Positions 30,958-39,784 of a stretch of 64,000 nucleotides of DNA are shown here, one piece after another (position 1 is the first letter of the stretch; each line of letters opens with the position of its first letter). This DNA comes from Klebsiella sp. BIGb0407 (GTDB taxonomy: Bacteria > Pseudomonadota > Gammaproteobacteria > Enterobacterales > Enterobacteriaceae). Below the pieces are notes generated by a model, which did not search any database, was not told where the DNA came from, and saw only the letters and a program-made list of their open reading frames with translations. The position numbers and the translations under genes are program-made. The stretch lies in NCBI RefSeq assembly GCF_024807845.1, contig NZ_JANUEQ010000001.1, positions 1,358,900 through 1,422,899 on the forward strand, read 5' to 3'.

Positions 30958-32721
30958 ATGACCCAAACCTTTATTCCTGGCAAAGATGCCGCTCTGGAAG
31001 ACTCGATTGCCCGTTTCCAGAAACAACTGACTGACCTTGGTTTTAACATTGAAGAAGCCTCATGGCTGAATCCTGTTCCTAATGTCTGGTCAGTACATAT
31101 TCGCGACAAAGATTGTCCTTTGTGCTTCACCAACGGTAAAGGTGCCACTAAAAAAGCGGCCCTGGCTTCTGCATTGGGTGAGTATTTCGAACGCCTTTCA
31201 ACTAACTATTTCTTCGCTGATTTCTGGTTAGGTAATGCCATCGCTAACGGTGATTTCGTGCATTATCCAAACGAGAAATGGTTCCCCATTCCGGAAGATG
31301 AGCAATTGCCTGCAGGTATTCTCGATGACTACCTGACGGCATTTTACGATCCGGAGCAAGAGTTAACCGCCGGTATGCTGGTTGACCTACAGTCAGGGAA
31401 TGAAGAGCGCGGTATCTGTGCCCTGCCATTCACCCGTCAGTCAGATCAAAATACCGTTTATATTCCAATGAATATTGTCGGTAACCTGTACGTATCTAAC
31501 GGTATGTCCGCGGGTAACACGGCAAATGAAGCACGCGTTCAGGGCTTATCTGAAGTCTTCGAGCGCCATATTAAAAATCGTATTATTGCTGAAAGTATCA
31601 GCCTGCCAGAGATCCCTGCTGAAGTGCTGGCACGCTATCCGGGTGTGCTGGATGCTATCAACACTCTGGAAGCTGAAGGTTTCCCGATCCTTTCCTATGA
31701 TGCTTCTCTGGGCGGAAAATATCCGGTTATCTGTGTCGTGTTGTTTAACCCGGCAAACGGAACCTGTTTTGCATCATTTGGTGCTCATCCTGATTTTGGT
31801 GTGGCGCTTGAGCGTACCGTTACCGAGTTGCTGCAAGGCCGTGGTCTCAAGGACTTGGATGTGTTTACTCCACCAACCTTTGATGATGAAGAAGTCGCCG
31901 AACATACCAACCTGGAAACTCACTTCATTGACTCAAGCGGTTTGATTTCCTGGGATACGTTCAAACAGGATGCCGATTATCCGTTCGTAGACTGGAGCTT
32001 CTCTGGTACTACCGAGCAAGAATTTGCCACCCTGATGGCCATCTTCAATGCCGAAGGAAAAGAAGTCTATATCGCGGATTATCAGCACCTTGATGTCTAT
32101 GCCTGCCGTATTATCGTGCCAGGCATGTCAGATATTTACCCTGCTGAAGATCTGTTGCTGGCCAATAACAATATGGGCAGCCATCTGCGTGAAACTCTGT
32201 TGTCTCTGCCAGGCAGCGAAGCCACACCTGAAGAGTATCTCAATCTGATATCGCTGCTGGATGAAGAAGGTCATGATGACTTTACCCGAGTACGTGAGCT
32301 GCTGGGTCTGGCAACCGGTAAAGATAATGGCTGGTATACTCTGCGTATCGGCGAGCTAAAAGCCATGCTGGCTCTGGCCGGTGGTGACTTAGAACAAGCC
32401 CTGATCTGGACTGAATGGACTATCGAATTTAACTCGTCTATTTTCAGCCCGGAGCGCGCTAACTACTATCGCTGCCTGCAAACCCTGCTGCTGCTGTCTC
32501 AGGAAGAAGAACGTGAGCCATTGCAATATCATCACGCCTTCACCCGCATGTACGGGCCCGAAGCAGTAGAGGCCGCCGGTGCAGCTATCAGCGGCGAGGA
32601 GCCCTTCTATGGCCTGCAACCCGTTGATGATGAACTGCTTGCCTTCCCAGCACATCAGGCGCTGTTAAAAGCTTATGAGAAGTTACAGCGTGCGAAAGCG
32701 CGTTACTGGCAAAAGAACTAA
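30958..32721 (+). CDS. ycaO: YcaO, RimO-associated ATP-dependent cyclodehydratase-family protein
   Basis: A 587-residue protein (E. coli 586) of the YcaO superfamily. The ATP-binding core includes NGKGATKKAALASALGEYFERL, MSAGNTANEARVQGLSEVFERH and ALERTVTELLQGRG; the C-terminal third (from about 420) is the helical TPR-like extension of non-azoline YcaOs. E. coli YcaO assists RimO-dependent methylthiolation of ribosomal protein S12 Asp88 by an unclear mechanism. Start set at ATG 30958 as in E. coli; an in-frame GTG three codons earlier is possible. Confidence 0.95.
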   Translation: MTQTFIPGKDAALEDSIARFQKQLTDLGFNIEEASWLNPVPNVWSVHIRDKDCPLCFTNGKGATKKAALASALGEYFERLSTNYFFADFWLGNAIANGDFVHYPNEKWFPIPEDEQLPAGILDDYLTAFYDPEQELTAGMLVDLQSGNEERGICALPFTRQSDQNTVYIPMNIVGNLYVSNGMSAGNTANEARVQGLSEVFERHIKNRIIAESISLPEIPAEVLARYPGVLDAINTLEAEGFPILSYDASLGGKYPVICVVLFNPANGTCFASFGAHPDFGVALERTVTELLQGRGLKDLDVFTPPTFDDEEVAEHTNLETHFIDSSGLISWDTFKQDADYPFVDWSFSGTTEQEFATLMAIFNAEGKEVYIADYQHLDVYACRIIVPGMSDIYPAEDLLLANNNMGSHLRETLLSLPGSEATPEEYLNLISLLDEEGHDDFTRVRELLGLATGKDNGWYTLRIGELKAMLALAGGDLEQALIWTEWTIEFNSSIFSPERANYYRCLQTLLLLSQEEEREPLQYHHAFTRMYGPEAVEAAGAAISGEEPFYGLQPVDDELLAFPAHQALLKAYEKLQRAKARYWQKN

Positions 32722-32780
32722 CAGGCTGTCGCTTTCAGGCGAGCCTGCCCATATATACTTGGCCAGAGAATCTTGATGAA

Positions 32781-32810
32781 TGCCAGAACGCGCCGCGTTC
32801 TGGCATTTTT
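32781..32810. terminator. Terminator of ycaO, shared with the convergent lacI-type gene
   Basis: Perfect 11-base stem TGCCAGAACGC / GCGTTCTGGCA with a 3-base loop, then TTTTTC. Lies 59 bases past ycaO. Confidence 0.9.
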
Positions 32811-32828
32811 CTTACCCGCTTACAGATT

Positions 32829-33863
32829 TTATCCGCCCCGCACCGATCCGCGCCATACGACATCAGCCTGATACAGCAGCGTGTGATGTTCTTGTTCCCT
32901 CTGTGGTACTGAGCCTGCTTCACTCTGTCCGACCTCTGTCAGCCATTTCACCGCGTCACGGGCAAAAATATCCACCGGTTGCGCGAAAGTGGTCAGGTTG
33001 TAGGAAGCCCATCCCGCCTGCGGAATGTTGTCATACCCTATAACACATAAATCTTCTGGTATCCGCAGCGAAAAACGTAGCCTGGCTTCATCCATAAAAC
33101 CGCAAGCCACTAAGTCTGTGACACAAAATACCGCATCCGGCCGCTGATGACGGGTAAGTAAACGCTGGGCGAGCAGTTGTCCACTTTCATACGATGTGTT
33201 TCCCATACGCTCAACCGTAACGGTTAACCCAGCCCGCTCTGCCGCTGCAACAAATGCCGATTCACGTTTCATCAGGCTCGGTGTGCCAGCCAGAGAGTTG
33301 GCAAACGCCAAATGCTGACAACCGGCACGCTGAAACGCCATGACGGCAGTTTCCGCCTCACGCATGGCATCCAGATTAATGCTAAGTGAACCAGGCAGAG
33401 TCTCATCGCGATTAATTAAAATAATGCTCTGGCCGTGTTTATAACACTGCTGTGTAATGGCGCTGTCCGGCATTCCGGAAAGAATAATAGAGGCATCAGC
33501 ACGAAAGTTAATTGCCTGTTGCAGGGCACCAGATACGCTGTTATCGGAGCGATCGGTGTTAATCACCATCGCCACTTTTCCTGCATCCTGCAAAAACTGT
33601 GTTAATCGGCTCAGCAGCATTGCGCGATAAGGTGTGGCGATTTCAGACACAATCAGGCAGACAATACCGCTGCGATTACGTACCAATCCTCGCGCCAGAT
33701 GGTTTACATGATAGCCCAGTTCCTGAGCAGCTTTCATCACCCGAGCCCGGGTCGCTTCCGATACGCTGGCACCCGGCGTATAGGTACGGGACACCGCCGA
33801 TCGTGACACTCCAGCTCGGTTAGCCACGTCCTGCGCACTCACCACCGTTTTATCATTTTGCAT
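32829..33863 (-). CDS. LacI-family transcriptional regulator
   Basis: A 344-residue LacI/GalR regulator. The helix-turn-helix and hinge are at about residues 8-60 (SAQDVANRAGVSRSAVSRTY, then LGYHVNHLARGLVRNRSG), with a periplasmic-binding-protein-like effector domain after it (SLSINLDAMREAETAVMAF, DAVFCVTDLVACGFMDEARL, VIGYDNIPQAGWASYNLTTF). It is divergent from the binding-protein gene at 34080, and two matching palindromes lie between them. It most likely represses the transporter-phosphatase operon and itself, with a sugar or sugar-phosphate inducer (inference). Confidence 0.92.
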   Translation of the reverse strand: MQNDKTVVSAQDVANRAGVSRSAVSRTYTPGASVSEATRARVMKAAQELGYHVNHLARGLVRNRSGIVCLIVSEIATPYRAMLLSRLTQFLQDAGKVAMVINTDRSDNSVSGALQQAINFRADASIILSGMPDSAITQQCYKHGQSIILINRDETLPGSLSINLDAMREAETAVMAFQRAGCQHLAFANSLAGTPSLMKRESAFVAAAERAGLTVTVERMGNTSYESGQLLAQRLLTRHQRPDAVFCVTDLVACGFMDEARLRFSLRIPEDLCVIGYDNIPQAGWASYNLTTFAQPVDIFARDAVKWLTEVGQSEAGSVPQREQEHHTLLYQADVVWRGSVRGG

Positions 33864-33907
33864 ACCACTTTCCTCTGTGCCTTCATGGCGAACAACGAGT
33901 TTGCCTC

Positions 33908-33929
33908 AAATTGCAACGCTGTGCAATTT
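33908..33929. promoter_or_regulatory. LacI-type operator, copy 1
   Basis: Arms AAATTGCA and TGCAATTT, 8 bases each, perfectly inverted around 6 bases (ACGCTG). Lies about 45 bases upstream of the regulator gene. Shares TTGCA-N6-TGCAA with copy 2. Confidence 0.7.
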
Positions 33930-34018
33930 TATCGGCATCTACAATGTTGCATTTTTGTGACACGCTCTGTCAATTGCATAACAAGGCATTTGACAGTCAA
34001 TTTATTATTCATTACTAA

Positions 34019-34036
34019 TTTGCACACACGTGCAAA
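34019..34036. promoter_or_regulatory. LacI-type operator, copy 2
   Basis: TTTGCACACACGTGCAAA is a perfect 18-base inverted repeat with the same TTGCA/TGCAA arms and 6-base centre as copy 1. It is 43 bases before the ATG of the binding-protein gene, where a repressor would block the promoter. Centres of the two copies are 109 bases apart, compatible with looping. Confidence 0.75.
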
Positions 34037-34079
34037 AAGGTGTCGATGAAACACTACCCTACAATCCAAGGAGAACATC

Positions 34080-35108
34080 ATGCGAGTTACATCAATAGCT
34101 ATCGCGTTATCCCTCTGTTGCACCGCATTACCCTTTGCCGTTAGCGCGGCAGGCAACTTAAATGTCGTCTGCTCGGCAGATGTCGTGGTCTGTGAGCAAA
34201 TGACGCGCATTTTCAGTGAAACAAATCCGGATATCAATGTCAGCATGGTACGTCTGTCCGCAGGGGAAGCTTATGCCCGTCTGCGCAGTGAATCTCGTAA
34301 TCCACGGACTGATATCTGGTGGGCAGGTACGGGCGATCCACATATGCAGGCCGCTGAAGAGGGGTTAACGCAGGAGTATAAATCCCCCCTGTTAGCCGAG
34401 CAGCATGACTGGGCGCAGAAACAAGCAGAAAACTCAAACTACCGCACTGTAGGCATCTACGCAGGAGCTCTGGGCTGGGGCTATAACACCAAACTGGTGG
34501 CCGATAAAAAAATGAAAGAACCTCTGTGCTGGGCCGATCTACTCGACCCGGGCTTTAAAGGTGAAATTCAGATAGCCAACCCGAACTCCTCAGGTACTGC
34601 CTACAACACGCTAGCCACACTGGCACAGATCATGGGCGAAGATGAGGCTTTCGAGTACCTCAAGAAACTCAATGCCAATATTTCTCAATACACTAAATCC
34701 GGTTCAGCGCCGGTGAAATCAGCTGCCCGGGGAGAAACCGCTGTTGGCATCGTATTTATGCATGATGCAGTGGCTATGGAAGTGGACGGTTTTCCGATTA
34801 AGACAGTAGCGCCGTGCGAAGGCACCGGATATGAAATTGGCTCAATGTCTATCGTTAAAGGGGCACGTAACCTTGCTAATGCAAAAATCTGGTACGACTG
34901 GGCCCTGAGTGCGAAAGCACAGTCAAATATGAAGGATGCAAAATCCTACCAGCTCCCTTCAAACCGTGAAGCAGCGATTTCCGAATTTGCTCCTCGTTTC
35001 GAAAACATAAAACTTATCGACTACGACTTTAAAACCTACGGCGATTCCGCCAAACGTAAAGCCCTGCTGGGACGCTGGGACAAAGAAATAGGCGCAAACG
35101 CACAGTAA
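34080..35108 (+). CDS. Periplasmic substrate-binding protein of an AfuABC/FbpABC-type ABC importer
   Basis: A 342-residue ferric-iron-type (cluster D) binding protein with a signal peptide to about residue 23 (PFAVSA). Mature residues include NLNVVCSADVVVCEQMTRIF, RTDIWWAGTGDPHMQAAEEG and ANPNSSGTAYNTLATLAQIM. The tyrosine pair that binds iron in FbpA is not evident. The sequence instead resembles the AfuA type, shown in other Gammaproteobacteria to bind hexose phosphates; I recall this family relation and could not test it. A strong AAGGAG precedes the ATG. First gene of a four-gene operon with permease, ATPase and a phosphatase. Confidence 0.85.
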   Translation: MRVTSIAIALSLCCTALPFAVSAAGNLNVVCSADVVVCEQMTRIFSETNPDINVSMVRLSAGEAYARLRSESRNPRTDIWWAGTGDPHMQAAEEGLTQEYKSPLLAEQHDWAQKQAENSNYRTVGIYAGALGWGYNTKLVADKKMKEPLCWADLLDPGFKGEIQIANPNSSGTAYNTLATLAQIMGEDEAFEYLKKLNANISQYTKSGSAPVKSAARGETAVGIVFMHDAVAMEVDGFPIKTVAPCEGTGYEIGSMSIVKGARNLANAKIWYDWALSAKAQSNMKDAKSYQLPSNREAAISEFAPRFENIKLIDYDFKTYGDSAKRKALLGRWDKEIGANAQ

Positions 35109-35187
35109 TCCATGTCGATTTGGGACTGAAATGCGGTGGCCACGGCCTGATGTCCGCTTCAGACAGGTTTTCAGCTCGAGGTAACTC

Positions 35188-37413
35188 ATGAATGCAAAAA
35201 ATCGTCGCCTGCTCTGGGCATTAGCCTGCGGAGTATTAGCGCTCCTGTTATTGCCGTGGTACAGCCTTGAAGCTGGGTTTTTCGATAGCCGCTGGCTTAC
35301 CCATTTATGGAGCGACAGTGCCAGTGCACCTGCGCTCTGGCAATTAAAAGAACATCCGTGGCTGGGTATTGTGCTGGTGCTGTTCGCGCTTTGTGGATTT
35401 TGTGGCTTTTTACCTTCGGCAGTGCGTAGCCGTTTATTACTTTTGTTCAGCGCGCTCGGTGTCCTGTTTTTGATTATTGAAGGTCACGCTATTGGCTACA
35501 GTGGCTGGAACTGGCTGTGGCTGGAAAATAACTTTGGTCCTCTGGAACAAGGTCAGCCTGCAATGGGTGCTGGCGCACTATTGATGCTGACAACTTTTCT
35601 GCTGTTCTTTTCCTTCGCGCTGGCCGAACGTGGCATTCTCAAAGGTGATGCATTTGTTGTCGCCTCACTCGTATTGTTAACAGCCCTGGTCAGCACATTT
35701 GTACTTTACCCGGTTCTGAGTATGTTTGTGATGTCAGTCCAGGATGTGGACGGTCGCTTTATGCCGGATGGTTTAATCAGCAATATGCAGGATCCCTCTA
35801 TCTGGAGTCTGTCCTGCCTTGCCGGAGGGACTTGCGGTACAGCATGGCGTACATTGTGGCTGGCATTAATGACCGCGAGTGCCTCCACCTTGCTCGGGCT
35901 GGTATTTGCGTTAGCGGCTACACGCACTCCGTTGCCCTTTAAAAAAGCCCTGCGCATGCTCACTATTCTGCCGATTATTACCCCTCCTTTTGTTATCGGC
36001 CTTGCGCTTATTTTATTGTTTGGTCGTTCCGGCGTTATCACCGAGTCTATGGCGACGCTGTTTGGTATCGAGCCCAGCCGCTGGTTGTATGGTTTAACCG
36101 GTATCTGGCTCGCCCAGGTACTTTCATTCACCCCAATCGCCTTTATGGTGCTGATTGGCGTAGTAGAAGGTGTCAGTCCTTCACTGGAAGAAGCCTCACA
36201 AACCCTGCGAGCCAACCGCTGGCGTACCTTCCGCCGAGTTTCACTGCCATTAATGGCACCCGGACTCGCCAATGCTTTCCTTATTAGCTTTATCGAAAGT
36301 ATGGCTGATTTCGGTAACCCAATGGTGCTGGGAGGGAGTCACGGCGTGTTATCGACAGAGATCTTCTTCTCGGTCGTTGGGGCACAAAACGATCCTAGCC
36401 GTGCGGCAGTGCTGGCGATGATCCTGCTGTGCTTTACGTTAGGTGCTTTTCTCCTGCAACGTCTCTGGCTGGGAGGGAAAAATTTCGCCACCGTCACCGG
36501 CAAAGGTGATGGCGGTAAACATGGACAACTCCCACGCCCGCTGCGCTTTGGTGTCTACGGTATGGTTATCCCCTGGGGCCTGTTTACGCTGGTTATCTAC
36601 GGCATGATAATTATTGGCGGCTTTGTACAATCATGGGGACTGAACAACACACTCACCGTCGATCATTATATTCGTGCCTTCGGTATCAGTTTCAGCGAAG
36701 GCCATCTGATCTGGAGCGGTGTTGCCTGGAACTCATTCTGGACCACGCTTGAGATAGCGCTCCTTGCCGCACCGCTGACAGCAATGGTAGGCATGCTGAC
36801 CGCCTGGCTGATTGTACGGCAGAAATTTGTCGGTCGTCAGACCTTTGAGTTCATGTTAATGCTCAGTTTCGCGATTCCTGGTACCGTTATTGGTGTCAGT
36901 TATGTGATGGCATTTAATCTCCCGCCACTGGAGATAACGGGCACTGCGGCGATTCTGATCGCCTGTTTTGTGTTCCGTAATATGCCGGTTGGCGTGCGCG
37001 GTGGAATCGCTGCCATGAGCCAGCTGGATAAAAGCCTCGACGAAGCCTCCTTAACCCTCGGTGCCAGCAGTTTCCGGACTCTGCGCAAAGTTGTCCTTCC
37101 GTTACTTAAGCCAGCAATCAGCGCGGCGCTGGTGTATGCCTTTGTCCGGGCGGTGACCTCGATAAGCGCCGTTATTTTTCTGGTTAGCGCGCAATACAAC
37201 ATGGCCACCTCCTACATTGTCGGGCTGGTTGAGAATGGGGAATACGGTGTAGCCATTGCCTATTCTACAGTGCTGATTGTCGTGATGCTGGTCATTATTG
37301 GTGTATTCCATTGGCTGGTAGGGGAGCGTCGTTTACGCCGCGCAACGCGTCCGGTAGACGTTGCTACAACGCGCCCTGCTTCTACCTCATTAACTCAGGA
37401 GAATGCCGTATGA
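35188..37413 (+). CDS. Fused ABC transporter permease (two permease domains)
   Basis: A 741-residue inner-membrane protein with about 12-14 transmembrane helices. Two permease halves are fused; each has an EAA loop that contacts the ATPase: EEASQTLRANRWRTFRRVSL (about 331-350) and DEASLTLGASSFRTLRKVVL (about 615-634). This fused layout is standard for the ferric/AfuB-type family. GAGG lies upstream of the start. Its stop overlaps the ATPase ATG (ATGA). Confidence 0.92.
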   Translation: MNAKNRRLLWALACGVLALLLLPWYSLEAGFFDSRWLTHLWSDSASAPALWQLKEHPWLGIVLVLFALCGFCGFLPSAVRSRLLLLFSALGVLFLIIEGHAIGYSGWNWLWLENNFGPLEQGQPAMGAGALLMLTTFLLFFSFALAERGILKGDAFVVASLVLLTALVSTFVLYPVLSMFVMSVQDVDGRFMPDGLISNMQDPSIWSLSCLAGGTCGTAWRTLWLALMTASASTLLGLVFALAATRTPLPFKKALRMLTILPIITPPFVIGLALILLFGRSGVITESMATLFGIEPSRWLYGLTGIWLAQVLSFTPIAFMVLIGVVEGVSPSLEEASQTLRANRWRTFRRVSLPLMAPGLANAFLISFIESMADFGNPMVLGGSHGVLSTEIFFSVVGAQNDPSRAAVLAMILLCFTLGAFLLQRLWLGGKNFATVTGKGDGGKHGQLPRPLRFGVYGMVIPWGLFTLVIYGMIIIGGFVQSWGLNNTLTVDHYIRAFGISFSEGHLIWSGVAWNSFWTTLEIALLAAPLTAMVGMLTAWLIVRQKFVGRQTFEFMLMLSFAIPGTVIGVSYVMAFNLPPLEITGTAAILIACFVFRNMPVGVRGGIAAMSQLDKSLDEASLTLGASSFRTLRKVVLPLLKPAISAALVYAFVRAVTSISAVIFLVSAQYNMATSYIVGLVENGEYGVAIAYSTVLIVVMLVIIGVFHWLVGERRLRRATRPVDVATTRPASTSLTQENAV

Positions 37414-38471
37414 CAACCGTTCATGCAGGTTCCGTTGAATTTGTCCAGGTTTCTAAACGCTTTGCGGGTTTTGATGCTATCCCTGACCTGTCGCTTAAAG
37501 TAGAGCCGGGAACATTAGTGACGCTGTTAGGCCCATCCGGCTGCGGTAAAACTACCACGCTTCGGCTACTGGCTGGGCTGGAGCACCCGACTTCCGGGCA
37601 GATCCTGATTGGTGGCAAAGACGTGACGCATCAACCCGCCAATGAGCGCGATGTGGCGATGGTTTTTCAGTCCTATGCCCTGTTCCCGCATATGAATGCG
37701 CTCGACAACGTGATGTATGGCTTACAGGCTTCAGGTATCAATAAGCAAGAGGTACAGGATCGAGCCCGGGAAGGCCTGAAACTGGTAGGTCTTGAAAACC
37801 AGGGCCAGCGCTTACCCTCTGAATTGTCTGGTGGGCAGCAACAGCGTATTGCAGTGGCTCGCGCTTTAGTACTGGAACCGCAAGTGCTACTACTGGATGA
37901 GCCGCTCTCTAACCTGGATGAACGCTTACGCCGTCAGGTACGTACAGATATTCGGGATCTGCAACAAAGACTTGGCTTCACTGCCGTTTATGTCACACAC
38001 GATCAAGAAGAGGCGTTAGCGGTATCGGATAAAATTATTGTCATGAAAGACGGTAATATTGCACAGCAGGGGGCGCCAGAAAGTCTCTACCACTCCCCTA
38101 ATTCGGTCTTTATCGCGGATTTTATGGGCGAAGCCAATATCCTGCCCTGCGAGGTGGAACAAATAGAAGGTGCAGAAGCTCTGGTCAGACTCGGCAGTCA
38201 GCGTTACCGGGTACGCGGTAATGGCCTGCAGACAGGCGCGGCACAGATTTCGGTTCGCCCGCAGTTTATTACTTTACGTGATGGGGATGCTGGCGCATTG
38301 CCAGGTGAGGTGACGCACAGTACCTGGCTCGGTAGCCATATCGAATATGAAGTGGTCACTTCTCTGGGTTCGCTCTTTATTATTGATACGCAAATGGAAC
38401 AGCGACGCCCTTTAACATCCCGTGTTTCTGTTGATTTTAAACCTCAGGGCTTGGCTCTGATTACTCGCTAA
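37410..38471 (+). CDS. ABC transporter ATP-binding protein (AfuC/FbpC/PotA-type)
   Basis: A 353-residue ATPase. Walker A LLGPSGCGKTTTLRLLAG, Q-loop MVFQSYALFPHMN, signature LSGGQQQRIAVARALV, Walker B VLLLDEPLSNLD and switch VYVTHDQEEAL are intact. A C-terminal TOBE-like domain (from about 240) follows, as in PotA and FbpC relatives. Start ATG 37410 has AGGAG upstream and overlaps the permease stop; the longer frame to 37311 lies inside the permease gene. Confidence 0.93.
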   Translation: MTTVHAGSVEFVQVSKRFAGFDAIPDLSLKVEPGTLVTLLGPSGCGKTTTLRLLAGLEHPTSGQILIGGKDVTHQPANERDVAMVFQSYALFPHMNALDNVMYGLQASGINKQEVQDRAREGLKLVGLENQGQRLPSELSGGQQQRIAVARALVLEPQVLLLDEPLSNLDERLRRQVRTDIRDLQQRLGFTAVYVTHDQEEALAVSDKIIVMKDGNIAQQGAPESLYHSPNSVFIADFMGEANILPCEVEQIEGAEALVRLGSQRYRVRGNGLQTGAAQISVRPQFITLRDGDAGALPGEVTHSTWLGSHIEYEVVTSLGSLFIIDTQMEQRRPLTSRVSVDFKPQGLALITR

Positions 38472-38485
38472 TGTAAGGGTAGACA

Positions 38486-39286
38486 ATGAGTGATACTGAA
38501 CTTTATGCGCTAAAAGCACGCCTGAATTTAGCAGAAGAAGTGGCACGCGCAGGCGGAGCCAAAGCACTGGAATACTTTCATCAGCGAGATTCTCTGGTGG
38601 TGGAGACTAAATACGATTTACAGGATGTCGTTTCACGCGCCGACAGAGAAGTGGAACAGATGATAGACAAGCTAATCCGGGCGCAATTTCCGGACGATGG
38701 CTTTCTTGGCGAAGAATACGGCTTACAGGAAGGAAACTCCGGATATACCTGGGTTGTCGATCCGATTGATGGTACCAGCCCGTTTCTGAACGGTATGCCC
38801 AACTGGTGTGTGTCGGTTGCGGTATTGCATGAAGGGATACCCGTTATTGGTGTGATCTATGCGCCTTATTATGAGGAGTGTTATGTCGCGGCACTGGATC
38901 ATGGGGCTACGCTGAATGGCCGCCGTTTACAGGTTGACCCTGCGCGAACGCTGCAAAACCATGTCACCGGATTTGGTGCCAATAGCCACGTCAGCCCGAC
39001 AGAAGTCGGGAATATTCTCGCAGCGTTACTTGAGGCGGGCGGTAATTTTATTCGTATTGGTTCAGGTGCCTTAATGCTGGCATGGGTCGCCGCTGGCCGC
39101 GTGGTGGGATATTACGAGCCTTATATGCATGCCTGGGATTGCCTGGCGGGTTATTGCCTGGTAAAAGAAGCCGGTGGCTGGTATCACCCGTTTAATACCG
39201 AAGGTGAGCGCCTGCTTAAAGGTGCTCAAGTGCTGGCGGTAGCTCCCGGCGCGCAGGCCGATTTAAAACGTATCGCCGGGCTATAA
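38486..39286 (+). CDS. Inositol monophosphatase family phosphatase
   Basis: A 266-residue Mg/Li-sensitive phosphatase-fold protein. Metal-binding motifs: LGEEYG (E76, E77), VDPIDGTSPF (D92, D95) and HAWDCLAGYCLVKEAGG (D218). The family hydrolyses inositol, fructose-1,6-bisphosphate, histidinol or other sugar phosphates; the substrate cannot be read from sequence. It starts 14 bases after the ATPase gene, so it belongs to the operon and probably dephosphorylates the imported compound (inference). It is not the housekeeping suhB or cysQ, which lie elsewhere in enterobacteria. Confidence 0.88.
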   Translation: MSDTELYALKARLNLAEEVARAGGAKALEYFHQRDSLVVETKYDLQDVVSRADREVEQMIDKLIRAQFPDDGFLGEEYGLQEGNSGYTWVVDPIDGTSPFLNGMPNWCVSVAVLHEGIPVIGVIYAPYYEECYVAALDHGATLNGRRLQVDPARTLQNHVTGFGANSHVSPTEVGNILAALLEAGGNFIRIGSGALMLAWVAAGRVVGYYEPYMHAWDCLAGYCLVKEAGGWYHPFNTEGERLLKGAQVLAVAPGAQADLKRIAGL

Positions 39287-39315
39287 TCTCGTTTTCAATA
39301 GAGAACTTCAGCGCA

Positions 39316-39344
39316 GGATAATCCTTTCTGATCGGGGATTATCC
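39316..39344 (+). terminator. Hairpin after the transporter-phosphatase operon
   Basis: Perfect 9-base stem GGATAATCC / GGATTATCC with an 11-base loop, 29 bases after the phosphatase stop. There is no T tract, so termination strength is uncertain. Confidence 0.45.
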
Positions 39345-39709
39345 GCCCTGTTCTGCCCACTACCGGGCGGGTTATTCCCCATAAAATATTGTCCACTGTA
39401 ATATTCTTATCTGACTAACATCGTGCACTTTCGCCCCCCATAGTCTACTCTCTTTATTGCTTTGTATTATTATGTAGAGAATTGCTTTTATTCTGTCTAT
39501 TTTTGGTTAATTTAAAGTGAAATCTTATTTATAAGCACCATCACAGATGTTGCAATAATATTGCATTACCACTCTAGGTTTGCGTTAAGCGCTATTCTTT
39601 TCAATTTTAATTGCAAACATTAAAAAATATTTTAACATTATTTATCAGTTACTTACTTGATAAAAATTTAATAACCACAGTGGTGAAGGGCTTATTGGCG
39701 GGGCTGGAT

Positions 39710-39750
39710 ATGATCTATATCAAACTTTGCACTATAATGCTTTGTTAATA
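39710..39750 (+). promoter_or_regulatory. Putative FNR-activated focA-pfl promoter
   Basis: ATGAT-CTAT-ATCAA at 39710-39723 differs by one base from the FNR consensus TTGAT-N4-ATCAA. A -10-like TTAATA at 39745-39750 would put the start near 39757 and the FNR site at about -41, the class II position. This fits anaerobic induction of focA-pflB known in E. coli. The upstream 39345-39709 is AT-rich and gene-free, and in E. coli carries further promoters. Confidence 0.65.
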
Positions 39751-39784
39751 TGACCTCGCCGAATAAAAATAAGAGAGAGTTAGT

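Noticed and set aside
34080-38471. Plain iron(III) importer
   Set aside because: Not excluded, but iron-ligand tyrosines are not evident and the LacI regulator and phosphatase point to a phosphorylated organic ligand.
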